This document shows, piece by piece, positions 7,175 to 16,801 of a stretch of 40,114 bases of DNA; position 1 is the stretch's first letter, and every line of letters begins with the position of its first letter. A model generated the notes under the pieces. The model ran no database searches. It was given only the letters and a program-made list of their open reading frames with translations, and was not told the DNA's origin. Position numbers and translations under genes: made by a program. The stretch is from an uncultured Bacteroidales bacterium (GTDB lineage: Bacteria; Bacteroidota; Bacteroidia; Bacteroidales; JAFGXI01): positions 1 through 40,114 of the forward strand of contig CAMZKE010000051.1 of the NCBI GenBank assembly GCA_947311115.1. Direction: 5' to 3'.

Positions 7175-9580
7175 ATGATGAGAAAATTTTTACTTATGAT
7201 TGCATTGGGGTTGTTTTTTATAACTACAAATGCACAAACCGTTTACAAAGACTACATTGATGGTCAGGCTTATTTTGCTATAAGTCATCAACAGTATGTT
7301 GATTTAACCCAAGGAAATTTAGGAGATAAAAGTGTTGATTTAAACACTATAAATTCCTTTAACTTTTTAGATGCAATGTTTAAAAAGTATGATGTTACTG
7401 AGATTAAACAAATTTTTTCTAATGCTACAGAAGAAAAAATTAAACGAATTTTTAAAATTAAATTTGCTGATAAATCGCAAATAGATAACCTATTAGCTGA
7501 TTTTTCAAAAGTTGATGGATTATATAATGTTGAAAGAGTTCCATTATATCATACATTTGCTACTCCTAATGACCCATATTATGGAATGACATTTAGCTCT
7601 ACCTGTGATGTTCAGTGGTACTTAGATGTAATTAATGCTCCTGCAGCTTGGGATATTTCGTATGCTAATTCAAATGGTAAAGTTGGTATTGTTGATGGTG
7701 CTATTTTAAATACTCACGAAGATTTAAGTAATGCTGTAGTTCTTGCTTATGACGGTGAAACTGACTCAGAAGGCAGTTCTGCACCGCCATCTGCTACTTA
7801 TGAATGGTCTCATGGTACACATTGCTCCGGTTTAATAGGTGCTGAAAATAATAATGGAGTAGGTATTGCTTCTATTGGTGGTGGAGTTGCAATTTATGCT
7901 GCTAAAGGAGGACGTAATTCTGATGGTGCATTATATTATATAGCTGAAGGATTAAACTGGCAAGCGAATCAACCAATAAATGTTTTATCATTATCGTTTG
8001 GAGGAACAGGTTCTAGCCAAAACGAACAAGATTGGTACACATGGATGCACGATACAAAAGATGTTGTTATTCTTGCAGCTGCAGGGAACGATGGTACAAC
8101 TGAAGTTAATTATCCTGCAGGTTACGATAATGTAATTGCTGTTGCATCTACAAATTCAGATGACCAACGATCAGATTTCTCAAATTATGGTAGCAACTGG
8201 GTAACAATTGCTGCACCGGGTGGTTATTGCGACGGTAATATACCAATGTTTAGTACTACAGCCTCAACTCACGATTGGGGAACAGGTGAAGGTGAAATAC
8301 AATACGATGTAATGCAAGGAACCTCAATGGCAACACCATTAGCCGCCGGAGTTGTTGGTTTAATGAGAAGTTTAAACCCTGCATTATCTGCAACAGAAAT
8401 TGAAAACTGTTTATATAGTACTTGTGTAAATGTAGGCACTTTTGTGGCTGAAGGTAGAGTTGATGCAGCAGCTGCAATGCAATGTGTACAATCTACTTTA
8501 AATGGCGACCCAATTGCTAACTTTACAGGAACACCATTAAATGTTATTGAAGGTGGTTCAGTAAGTTTTACTGATAATAGTTCTGATGGCGGTAATGCAA
8601 TTACTTCTTGGAGTTGGTCTTTCTCTGGAGGAACTCCTAGTAGCTCTAGCTCACAAAACCCAACAGTAACATATAATACAGCGGGTACTTATAATGTTTC
8701 TTTAACAGTAACAAACTCTCAAGGCAACGATATTGAGACAAAAACCGGTTATATTACAGTTTCTCCTGAAGGAAATGCTTTTACTCTTGATTTTGAATCG
8801 AGTGCTGATTTTACAGGTGATTTTGACCCTTGGACAACTAATGATGTTGATGGTACAACAACATGGGGAATACAAGATGTGGATTTCCCTGGTGCTGGTA
8901 CAGCAATGTCTTTCATTGCATTTAACCCATCTAGTTGTACTCCAGCACAAACAGACCCTGCACCTCATGGCGGTAATAGATTTGGCGCCTGTATGGCATC
9001 GAACCCTAATAATGGACCAACTAATAACGATTGGTTAATTTCTCCAAAAGTACAGTTAGGTTCTAACTCTAACTTTAAAGTTTGGGTTAAATCTCATACT
9101 GATGAATATGGTTTAGAAAGATATAAAATAGGTGTTTCAACAACAACTAACGACCCTAGTGCATTTACATTTATTTCATCAGGCAGTTATGAGGAAGCTC
9201 CACTTACATGGACAGAAAAAACTTATGATTTGTCAGCTTATGATGGTCAACAAGTATATGTTGCAATAAATTGTGTGTCAAGCGATGCGTTTATTTTTAT
9301 GGTTGATGATATTAGTATTAATACAACAAGTACAGGAATTAATACATTATCAGAAAACAATGTAAACATTTATCCTAATCCTACAACAGGAATACTAAAT
9401 ATTACAGGTGTTGATAATTTTAATAAAATTCAAGTTATTGATATTAACGGTAAAATTGTTAACACAATTACTGATTATACAAAAACTATTAATGTAAGTA
9501 ACCTAACAAAAGGTAACTATATTATTAAAATTGTAACCGATAACTCAGTAATAACAAAAAGGTTTACTCTTATTAAATAG
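7175..9580 (+). CDS. Secreted subtilisin-like (S8) serine protease with PKD domain and T9SS type A sorting domain
   Basis: Extracellular protease exported by Sec and then T9SS. Starting at the ATG pair at 7175/7178 gives the signal peptide MMRKFLLMIALGLFFITTNAQ; the track start at 7097 adds 26 residues that would bury it. Numbering from 7175 (801 aa): a propeptide-like region to about 125; S8 domain with Asp174 (GIVDGA), His213 (SHGTHCSG), oxyanion Asn305 (AAAGND) and Ser384 (GTSMATP); a PKD domain (about 445-535); a jelly-roll choice-of-anchor J-like domain (about 538-715); and a C-terminal type A CTD opening with VNIYPNPTTGILNI and ending FTLIK. All catalytic residues are present, so it should be active. 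A family 2 repeat and a strong hairpin follow its stop. Confidence 0.93.
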   Translation: MMRKFLLMIALGLFFITTNAQTVYKDYIDGQAYFAISHQQYVDLTQGNLGDKSVDLNTINSFNFLDAMFKKYDVTEIKQIFSNATEEKIKRIFKIKFADKSQIDNLLADFSKVDGLYNVERVPLYHTFATPNDPYYGMTFSSTCDVQWYLDVINAPAAWDISYANSNGKVGIVDGAILNTHEDLSNAVVLAYDGETDSEGSSAPPSATYEWSHGTHCSGLIGAENNNGVGIASIGGGVAIYAAKGGRNSDGALYYIAEGLNWQANQPINVLSLSFGGTGSSQNEQDWYTWMHDTKDVVILAAAGNDGTTEVNYPAGYDNVIAVASTNSDDQRSDFSNYGSNWVTIAAPGGYCDGNIPMFSTTASTHDWGTGEGEIQYDVMQGTSMATPLAAGVVGLMRSLNPALSATEIENCLYSTCVNVGTFVAEGRVDAAAAMQCVQSTLNGDPIANFTGTPLNVIEGGSVSFTDNSSDGGNAITSWSWSFSGGTPSSSSSQNPTVTYNTAGTYNVSLTVTNSQGNDIETKTGYITVSPEGNAFTLDFESSADFTGDFDPWTTNDVDGTTTWGIQDVDFPGAGTAMSFIAFNPSSCTPAQTDPAPHGGNRFGACMASNPNNGPTNNDWLISPKVQLGSNSNFKVWVKSHTDEYGLERYKIGVSTTTNDPSAFTFISSGSYEEAPLTWTEKTYDLSAYDGQQVYVAINCVSSDAFIFMVDDISINTTSTGINTLSENNVNIYPNPTTGILNITGVDNFNKIQVIDINGKIVNTITDYTKTINVSNLTKGNYIIKIVTDNSVITKRFTLIK

Positions 9581-9587
9581 ATAACAT

Positions 9588-9682
9588 TTAATCTGTTTGG
9601 GTTTAATTCCCCGTTCCTTTGGACGTATAAAAGGATAGTATTCCAAACGATACCTTGTTCGCTTGCGGCGAAAAGGCTCATT
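9588..9682 (+). repeat. Dispersed repeat family 2, copy R1
   Basis: About 95 bp beginning TTAATCTGTTTGGGTTTAAT and ending CTCATT. It contains two potential hairpins (CGTTCC-TTT-GGACG and a GTTCGCTTGCGGCGAA block) and shares blocks such as ATAGTATTCCAAA and CGCTTGCGGCGA with R2 (29236) and R3 (31317). It begins 7 bp after the protease stop codon. This copy is the most diverged of the three. No coding capacity; REP-like. Confidence 0.8.
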
Positions 9683-9687
9683 CTAAT

Positions 9688-9722
9688 AAAAAGCTACTAT
9701 TGCAATGCGATAGTAGCTTTTT
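9688..9722 (+). terminator. Rho-independent terminator after S8 protease
   Basis: AAAAAGCTACTAT pairs perfectly with ATAGTAGCTTTTT (13-bp stem, 9-nt loop), ending in a T-tract. It lies directly beyond repeat R1, so the repeat is probably transcribed as part of the protease 3' UTR. Confidence 0.85.
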
Positions 9723-9832
9723 ATATTTCATAATACCAATTAACAATAAATTGTTAATTAATAAGCTTAGTAGTATGTAAAACCGATATTTAATTTAGTT
9801 AATTTTACCTGATTAAACATATTTGTATAACT

Positions 9833-12800
9833 ATGCAAAATAGACTTTTATTAATAGGCTTTGTTTTCTTAACAGTATTAAGTTTCAATACTTTTGCTCA
9901 GAAAACTATTGTATATAACAATCCGAGTGTTATATATAACGAAGCATTAAATCTTTATAATAAGGAGAAATACACCGATGCTCAACAGTATTTTAAAAAA
10001 GCATTAGATATAAAAAATAAAAACTTTGTTTTTGAAAGAGCTAATGCTGAATATTATTATGCACGATGTGCAATGTTTTTATTTCATCGCGATGCCGATT
10101 ATTTAATACGTAAGTTTATTTCTAAACACCCCGAAAGTCGCTATTACCAAGAAGCTATTTTTGAAATGGCAAAATTTCAATATCAGAAAAAGAAATACCG
10201 TAAAGCATATAAATGGTTTTCACAGGTTGATAAATATTTGCTAACCAACGAACAATTAATAGAGTACAATTTTAAATACGGATATTCGCTATACATAAAA
10301 TCTAAATTAGATGAAGCAAGTTTTCATTTCTATGAAATTATAGATAGCACTGAAAGCGAATACAATTCGCCTGCTATATACTATTATGGTCATATATGTT
10401 ACGAGCAAGAAAAATATGAAACAGCATTAATTCAATTTAAAAAACTTGAAGAAGACGATTTATTTGCACCAATAGTACCGTATTATATAACTCAAATATT
10501 ATATATACAAGGTAAATATGACGATATTATTTGTTATGCACCAGACTTAATTGATGCTGTATCGGAAAAACGATACCCTGAAATTGCACGAATACTTGGT
10601 GAAGCATATTATAAAAAAGAACGATATAAAGAAGCGATTCCTTATCTTGAAATATATCGTGATAAGGGTTTAGATTATGATAGAGACGATAAATATGAGT
10701 TAGCATATTCGTATTATAAAACAGAAAATTATGAGAGTGCAATAAAGAATTTTAAAGGAGTGCTTTATCCAAAAGATGAGTTAGCTCAAAAGGCATATAT
10801 TGCTATGGCAGACTGTTTTTTAAAAACAGATGATAAACCGGGTGCAAGAACAGCTTTTTACGAAGCATCAAAATTAGATTTTGATAAAAAAACAGCTATT
10901 GATGCAATGTTTAACTATGCAAAACTTAGTTACGAGTTATCCGATTCACCATTTAACGATGCAATAAAAGCATTTACCGCATTTATTAATAAATATCCTG
11001 ATTCACCACGTACAGATGAGGCTTACACATATTTAAGTAAGGTATATTTAACTACTAAAAACTATCAAGCAGCAATTGAATCGTACGAACAAATTAAAAA
11101 TATTACTAAAGATATTGAGATTGCATACCAACGAATTACTTTTTTTAGAGGTATGGAGTTGGTTAAAAACAGAGCATATAGAGCTGCAATTCAGAATTTT
11201 GACAAATCAATAAATAATTCAAGCTTTGATAAAACAATAAAAGCACGTGCTTGGTATTGGAAAGCACAATCTTATTATAATATTAAAAGATACAATGATG
11301 CAGAACGAGGATACTCTACATTTATTACAACACCCGGTGCCTACTTGTTAACCGAGTATATGAATGCTCATTACGACCTTGGTTATTGTTATTTTAAGCA
11401 AAAAAAATATAAAAAATCGGAAAATTGGTTCAGGAAATTCTCGGATATGAATTCTGATAAAACAAGCGAAATGGTTAACGATGCAAATATTAGAATTGGC
11501 GATTGTTTGTTTATGCAGAAAAAGTACCAGTTTGCAGTAGATTTTTATGACAAAGCAATAACTATAAACAAACGAAACACCGATTATGCACTATTCCAAA
11601 AAGGTTTTTCGCTTGGATTATTAAAAGACTATAACAACAAAATTATTGTTTTAAGTACACTTGTAAACGATTATTCAAAATCTATTTATTGCGATGATGC
11701 CGTTTACGAAATAGGAAACAGCTATTTTGCTATGGAAAATAACGATATGGCAATCAGTACGTTTACTCAACTTGTCGACGATTATCCTGAAAGCCCATAT
11801 ATACCAAAAACATATCTTAAATTAGGATTACTATATTTAAACAAAGATAAACCGCAAGAAGCACTTGCTGCTTATAAAGCCGTTACCGAAAAATATCCGA
11901 ATTCGCCACAGGCAAAACCTGCAGTTGATTTAATAAAAAATATTTACACAAACGATTTAGCCGATGTTGATGGGTATATAAAATACACCAAAGAGGCAGA
12001 TATTAATATAAATATTACCGAAACACAGGAAGATTCACTTAACTATCGTACTGCCGAAAAAGTATATATGAAAGGCGATTGCGAAAAATCTAAAAAATTA
12101 TTTACAAAATATATAAATAAATTTAAAAACGGAAAATATTTATTAAATGCAAATTTCTACAAAGCAGAATGTAATTATCAATCGGGAGAAAGTGACGAAG
12201 CTCTTAAGTCTTATACCTATGTAGCATCGCAAGAAAAAAGTGAATTTACAGAAGAGGCACTTGTAAAAGCTACACAAATTGCATACTCCAAAGCTAAATA
12301 TAACGAAGCTATTAATTTGTACAAAAAACTTATAAAGTATGCCGATAACAAAAGTAATATAGCAAAAGCCAATGTTGGAATTATGCGTAGTTATTACAAT
12401 TTAAAAGATTACGATAATTCTGTAAAAGCAGCAATAAATGTTTTAAAAGACCCCGATATTTCTGATAATATGTATCGTGAAGCACATTATACAATTGCTC
12501 GTTCGTTTTACGAGAAAAAAGATTACAGAGGTGCATTTGACGAATATCAATTACTTGCCGAAGATGTTACAACCGATGAAGGTGCCGAAGCAAAATATCG
12601 TTTAGCCGAAATATATTTTAAAAACGGCGAAATTGATGATGCCGAAGCTGAAATAAACGATTTTAGAACACAAAACGCATCAAACAAATATTGGCTTGCT
12701 AAAGCATATATCTTATGGGCAGAAATTTTTAAAGCTAAAAACGATTATTTCTACGCAACAGCTACATTGCAAAGTATTATCGACAACTATGGCAATAAAA

Positions 12801-13027
12801 CCGATGGAATTGTAGAAGAAGCAACAAATAAACTCGTTTCTTTCGAAGATGAAATGGAAGAAGATGAAGATTTAGATGAGGCAGCCCAAGAAGATGTTTT
12901 ACAAGAAATAAATGAGATAGATAATCTTATTGATGATGATTCTACACCTGTTAAAGATGATGAAAAATCTTCGGTTGTAAAACCTGAGAAAAAAATAGAA
13001 GACAAACCTAAAACGGAAGTTGAATAA
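9833..13027 (+). CDS. Exported tetratricopeptide-repeat protein (1064 aa)
   Basis: Large TPR scaffold predicted to be periplasmic. A signal peptide (MQNRLLLIGFVFLTVLSFNTFAQ, no lipobox) is followed by TPR-like helical pairs over almost the whole length, for example YNEALNLYNKEKYTDAQQYF (about 35), YYKKERYKEAIPYL (about 258) and EEALVKATQIAYSKAKYNEA (about 805), and then a strongly acidic/charged low-complexity tail (about 1003-1064). The downstream barrel-like gene begins 18 bp after its stop, so the two form an operon. I recall such TPR/barrel neighbours in other Bacteroidota but no firm function. It differs from the lipoproteins SprE/PorW in lacking a lipobox. A near-consensus -7 box (CATATTTG, about 9819-9826) precedes it. 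Confidence 0.85.
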   Translation: MQNRLLLIGFVFLTVLSFNTFAQKTIVYNNPSVIYNEALNLYNKEKYTDAQQYFKKALDIKNKNFVFERANAEYYYARCAMFLFHRDADYLIRKFISKHPESRYYQEAIFEMAKFQYQKKKYRKAYKWFSQVDKYLLTNEQLIEYNFKYGYSLYIKSKLDEASFHFYEIIDSTESEYNSPAIYYYGHICYEQEKYETALIQFKKLEEDDLFAPIVPYYITQILYIQGKYDDIICYAPDLIDAVSEKRYPEIARILGEAYYKKERYKEAIPYLEIYRDKGLDYDRDDKYELAYSYYKTENYESAIKNFKGVLYPKDELAQKAYIAMADCFLKTDDKPGARTAFYEASKLDFDKKTAIDAMFNYAKLSYELSDSPFNDAIKAFTAFINKYPDSPRTDEAYTYLSKVYLTTKNYQAAIESYEQIKNITKDIEIAYQRITFFRGMELVKNRAYRAAIQNFDKSINNSSFDKTIKARAWYWKAQSYYNIKRYNDAERGYSTFITTPGAYLLTEYMNAHYDLGYCYFKQKKYKKSENWFRKFSDMNSDKTSEMVNDANIRIGDCLFMQKKYQFAVDFYDKAITINKRNTDYALFQKGFSLGLLKDYNNKIIVLSTLVNDYSKSIYCDDAVYEIGNSYFAMENNDMAISTFTQLVDDYPESPYIPKTYLKLGLLYLNKDKPQEALAAYKAVTEKYPNSPQAKPAVDLIKNIYTNDLADVDGYIKYTKEADININITETQEDSLNYRTAEKVYMKGDCEKSKKLFTKYINKFKNGKYLLNANFYKAECNYQSGESDEALKSYTYVASQEKSEFTEEALVKATQIAYSKAKYNEAINLYKKLIKYADNKSNIAKANVGIMRSYYNLKDYDNSVKAAINVLKDPDISDNMYREAHYTIARSFYEKKDYRGAFDEYQLLAEDVTTDEGAEAKYRLAEIYFKNGEIDDAEAEINDFRTQNASNKYWLAKAYILWAEIFKAKNDYFYATATLQSIIDNYGNKTDGIVEEATNKLVSFEDEMEEDEDLDEAAQEDVLQEINEIDNLIDDDSTPVKDDEKSSVVKPEKKIEDKPKTEVE

Positions 13028-13045
13028 ACTTAAAATAAAAGAATT

Positions 13046-14746
13046 ATGTACGCAAAAATATATATATCAATAATAATAGTTTTATTCACATTTTTTGGAG
13101 CAATGGCTCAACAAACTACAAAACGCTCTAATACAAAAGACACTCTAAAGTCTGATGTAATTGTTGTTCGTGCTTACGACCCAACAGTATCTGATGCAAA
13201 CAAAATAAATATTACTCCTAATATTAAAGACTCAACAAAAGTGGATGTAAAATTTAATTATTATATCGATGCCGAAAAAGCTGATGCTAAGTTTGAGGTA
13301 ATGCCAATAAAAGCAGCTAAAATCTTACCTGAGCCACTTAAAAAACTGTATCACAGCAACCTAACTGCAGGTTTTGGCAATTATTACACACCTTATGTTG
13401 AGTATAGCTACAATTCTTTACGGTCTAAAAAGAATAGTTATTCGGTTCATTTAAAGCACCTTTCATCAGCAGGAAAATTAAAATTAGATGGCTATGACGA
13501 GAAAGTTTTTGCAGGATATAGTAATAATTTGGCCGAAATAAATACAAAACATTTTGTTAGCCGTAATTCTACAGTTACAACGGGTGCATTTTTTAACCGA
13601 GATGTGTATCATAATTACGGTTTTTTGGTTGATTCGCTACCTGAAAATGTTGATAGCCTTCCTGCAAAAGAAGATTACAAACAACGATATTGGTCGGCTG
13701 GTGCAAATATTAGATATATGAGCAATAATGTTGACAGCAATCATTTTAATTTTAATACAGGTATTGCTTATAACTATTTAGAGAATTTGCAAAAAGGAAA
13801 CCAGCATACTATTGAGTTTGATGGTAATTTTAATCAATTTCATAAAAGAGAAATGTTAGGTGCCGATATTAATGTTGGCACATATAAATTTCAACAAGAC
13901 ACAATTGATAATTTACGTGTAAACATAGGTATTAAACCTTTTATTAATGTTGGAAATAAGAAATGGCACATAAAAGCAGGCTTAGATGTAATTGCTGATG
14001 TTTATGATGAGGCGGTAAACTATTATTTCTATCCTAATGTACATTTTGAATATAATATTGTTGAAACTTTTTTAACACCGTATATTGGTATTTATGGTAG
14101 AAACGATGTTAATCATTATTCAAAAATAATTAGAGAAAACCCTTACATTACAAGCAATTTAGTTACTCAAAACACAAATAATTTATTTATTGGTAAGGCT
14201 GGTTTTAGAGGTAAATTATCAAAAAGTTTATCGTACAATTTAGGTATAGACTACTCAATTATTAACGGAATGTACTTTTTTGTAAACGATACTAGCACAA
14301 AATACGACAATACTTTTACCGTTGAATACGATAATGTTGAGTTAACTACCTATACAGGCGAAGTGTATTGGGCAAAAACTAAAAAATTAAGCTTTACTTT
14401 AAGAGGAGAGTATTTTCAGTATAAAATGGATAGTTTGTTAAAGCCCTGGCACAAACCTGATTACGAAATAACCTTAACAACACGCTATAATTTACGTGAT
14501 AAAATACTTGTAAATTTCGATGTGTTTGCTATAAGTCAGCGTTTTGCAAAAAACATGTACGTGCCTGAAACACCTATAAAACTCGGTGGTACTGTTGATG
14601 TAAATCTTGGTATAGAATATAGGTACAACAAACTTATCTCGGCATTTGTTAAGTTTAATAATATAGCAGCAGTAAAGTATTATAAGTTTAATCAATATCC
14701 TACACAAAGGTTTAATATTATGCTTGGTTTAAGTTATTCGTTTTAA
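13046..14746 (+). CDS. Outer-membrane beta-barrel-like protein partnered with TPR protein
   Basis: The 566 residues have a signal peptide (ending GAMAQQ) and a short N-terminal segment VIVVRAYDPTVSDANKINITP, which resembles Bacteroidota proteins often annotated as TonB-dependent-receptor-like. The rest alternates amphipathic strands with aromatic residues and ends in a strand, FNIMLGLSYSF, with terminal Phe, as in outer-membrane barrels. No TonB-dependent plug domain is evident and the length is short for a TonB receptor. The tight coupling with the exported TPR gene suggests a shared envelope function, possibly with the TPR protein docking on the barrel from the periplasm. Function unknown. 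Confidence 0.75.
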   Translation: MYAKIYISIIIVLFTFFGAMAQQTTKRSNTKDTLKSDVIVVRAYDPTVSDANKINITPNIKDSTKVDVKFNYYIDAEKADAKFEVMPIKAAKILPEPLKKLYHSNLTAGFGNYYTPYVEYSYNSLRSKKNSYSVHLKHLSSAGKLKLDGYDEKVFAGYSNNLAEINTKHFVSRNSTVTTGAFFNRDVYHNYGFLVDSLPENVDSLPAKEDYKQRYWSAGANIRYMSNNVDSNHFNFNTGIAYNYLENLQKGNQHTIEFDGNFNQFHKREMLGADINVGTYKFQQDTIDNLRVNIGIKPFINVGNKKWHIKAGLDVIADVYDEAVNYYFYPNVHFEYNIVETFLTPYIGIYGRNDVNHYSKIIRENPYITSNLVTQNTNNLFIGKAGFRGKLSKSLSYNLGIDYSIINGMYFFVNDTSTKYDNTFTVEYDNVELTTYTGEVYWAKTKKLSFTLRGEYFQYKMDSLLKPWHKPDYEITLTTRYNLRDKILVNFDVFAISQRFAKNMYVPETPIKLGGTVDVNLGIEYRYNKLISAFVKFNNIAAVKYYKFNQYPTQRFNIMLGLSYSF

Positions 14747-14925
14747 ATAATTATTATATTTCTTGATGAAAATTAATTTATAGATGTCTCCTATATATAA
14801 AAGTATGAGCATCACATGTAAATAATAACTATTAACTCGATATGTTTTTCATATTTTAAAGTGTTTTTAAATAAAGGTATTTATACCAACTTAACAACAA
14901 AATACGCTATATAAATTACAATATA

Positions 14926-15684
14926 ATGATTGTATCCACATTCGAAAAAAGCAATAATAAACCTAATCGAATAATATCGCTTGTGCCATCAGTAACCGAA
15001 TTATTATTTTATTTAGGTTTGGGTAATAAAATTGTTGGTGTTACAAATTATTGCAAATATCCTGAAAAAGAAATTTATAATACAACCAAAATTGGAGGTA
15101 CAAAAACAATAAATTATGATGTAATAGAAAAGTTAAAACCAGATTTAATAATTGCTATAAAAGAAGAAAATACAAAAGAAGAGGTGTTAAAATTAGCTGA
15201 AAAGTATAATGTTTTCGTTGGCGACTTAACCGATTATAAATCTGCATTATCATTAATAATGCAAATTGCTAGTGTTTGTAGTGCAAAAGAACAAGCAAAG
15301 CAATTAGTTTTAGAAATAAACAATAAATTTGATAAATTAAATAACGATATTACTAAAACCTGTTGCTACTTAATTTGGAATAAGCCAATTATGACTATCG
15401 GAAATAAAACATTTATTTCGAGTATGCTAGAAAAAGCAGGTTTTAACAATATATTTTCATATTTGCAATCATATCCACAAATAACAGAATCAGATATTCT
15501 AAAAAAAAATCCTGAATATATTTTTCTTTCATCAGAGCCTTTTAAATTTACTGATAAGCATCGTAAAATATACCAAGAAAAATTTCCAAACAGCAAAGTA
15601 GTTTTAGTTGATGGCGAAATATTTTCTTGGTTTGGTAGTCGTATGCTTTTTGCTCCTGAATACTTTAACAAATTGTTGAAATAA
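14926..15684 (+). CDS. BtuF-like helical-backbone substrate-binding protein, no signal peptide
   Basis: Periplasmic-binding-protein fold of the cobalamin/iron-siderophore class (COG0614-like), 252 residues. The N-terminal RIISLVPSVTELLFYLGLG and the following IVGVTNYCKYP are typical of BtuF-like proteins, as are KLKPDLIIA (about 65-73) and the C-terminal half starting near WNKPIMTIG. No signal peptide or lipobox is present at the ATG at 14926, and no in-frame upstream extension with one was seen, so the protein may be cytoplasmic or use atypical export. No BtuCD-like permease or ATPase genes are adjacent. The ligand is unknown. Confidence 0.8.
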   Translation: MIVSTFEKSNNKPNRIISLVPSVTELLFYLGLGNKIVGVTNYCKYPEKEIYNTTKIGGTKTINYDVIEKLKPDLIIAIKEENTKEEVLKLAEKYNVFVGDLTDYKSALSLIMQIASVCSAKEQAKQLVLEINNKFDKLNNDITKTCCYLIWNKPIMTIGNKTFISSMLEKAGFNNIFSYLQSYPQITESDILKKNPEYIFLSSEPFKFTDKHRKIYQEKFPNSKVVLVDGEIFSWFGSRMLFAPEYFNKLLK

Positions 15685-15793
15685 ATATATCGCAAAATAA
15701 TAAACAACCAAATGTTAGTAAAATAAAGTTTGGTACAAAAAAGTTATTGTTTTAAGTTATATTTTTACACTTAATAATTAAAATTTGGTCAAA

Positions 15794-16801
15794 ATGAACT
15801 TTAAAATAGTTTCAATAATTTTAGCATTGCTTTTTTTGGTAACGTCTTGTGTTTCACCGCGATTGTTTAAAGATGAAAAGACGAGAAGAACCGAATCGGA
15901 ACAAAAAGTTGATGACTTAAAAGCAAGTAATAAAGATTTATCAGAAAAATATAACGAGGCTAAAGCTGAATTTGATAGAATGAAAGCTGATTATGATAAA
16001 ATTTTGGCAAATTCTGAAGCCTCAGATAAAAAATACAACGACCTAGAAGAGCGTTATGACAAACTAAATTCACAATACAAAAGTTTGGTTAAAGATGTTG
16101 AAAACAGAATTAAAAAAGGTGACTCGGAAACCCAAGCTTTATTAAAAAATATACAGAAAATGCAAAACGATTTGCAGGAGCGTGAAGATAAATTAAAAGA
16201 ACTGGAGGCATCGTTAAACGAAACCAAAAGAAGTCTTGATTTGCAAAAATTAGAGTTAGACCAAAAAAATGCAGATATAAATGCAAAACAAGCTAAAATT
16301 GACGAACTTGAAAAAATTCTTGCAGCCAAAGATAGTGCGTCAATGGCATTACGTAAAAAAATATCAGATGCACTAACAGGTTTTGAAGGAAATGGATTAA
16401 CTGTTGAGCGTAGAAATGGGAAAGTTTATGTTTCTATGGATGAAACACTATTATTTAAAACAGGTAGTGATAAAGTAAATCCTCGCGGAGTAAAAGCACT
16501 TGATAAACTTTCGGAAGCACTTGCTACAACCGATAATGTAAATATTTTGGTTGAAGGTCATACCGACGATGTAGGTGACGCAAATTATAACTGGGATTTA
16601 AGTGTAAAACGTGCTACGTCTGTAGTTAAAATTTTACTTAATAATAAAAATTTAGCACCTACAAAAGTAACAGCGGCAGGGCATGGTGAGTATATGCCTC
16701 TTGTTAAAGGTACTTCTGCCGAAGCTAGAGCCAAAAACAGAAGAACAGAAATAATTTTAGAGCCAAAATTTGATAAATTACTAGAATTAATAAATAACTA
16801 G
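15794..16801 (+). CDS. OmpA-family lipoprotein with long coiled coil
   Basis: Envelope lipoprotein that would tether the outer membrane to peptidoglycan. The ORF track begins at a TTG (15785), but the ATG at 15794 gives a clean lipoprotein signal with lipobox LVTSC (Cys19). A heptad-rich, highly charged coiled coil spans about 35-190, followed by an OmpA C-terminal domain (about 205-330) with the peptidoglycan-binding motif EGHTDDVGDANYNWDLSVKR and KNRRTEI near the end. The stop (TAG) overlaps the GTG start of the glycosyltransferase by one base, so the two are translationally coupled. Confidence 0.92.
   Translation: MNFKIVSIILALLFLVTSCVSPRLFKDEKTRRTESEQKVDDLKASNKDLSEKYNEAKAEFDRMKADYDKILANSEASDKKYNDLEERYDKLNSQYKSLVKDVENRIKKGDSETQALLKNIQKMQNDLQEREDKLKELEASLNETKRSLDLQKLELDQKNADINAKQAKIDELEKILAAKDSASMALRKKISDALTGFEGNGLTVERRNGKVYVSMDETLLFKTGSDKVNPRGVKALDKLSEALATTDNVNILVEGHTDDVGDANYNWDLSVKRATSVVKILLNNKNLAPTKVTAAGHGEYMPLVKGTSAEARAKNRRTEIILEPKFDKLLELINN

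Noticed and set aside
12787-13005. Serine-rich minus-strand ORF of 72 aa
   Set aside because: Antisense shadow of the acidic tail (GAA/GAT codons) of the TPR gene.
14877-14888. GGTATTTATACC inverted repeat upstream of the BtuF-like gene
   Set aside because: Only 5-bp arms in AT-rich DNA; too weak to call an operator.
15785-15793. TTG start of the OmpA-family lipoprotein
   Set aside because: The ATG at 15794 begins a standard lipoprotein signal.
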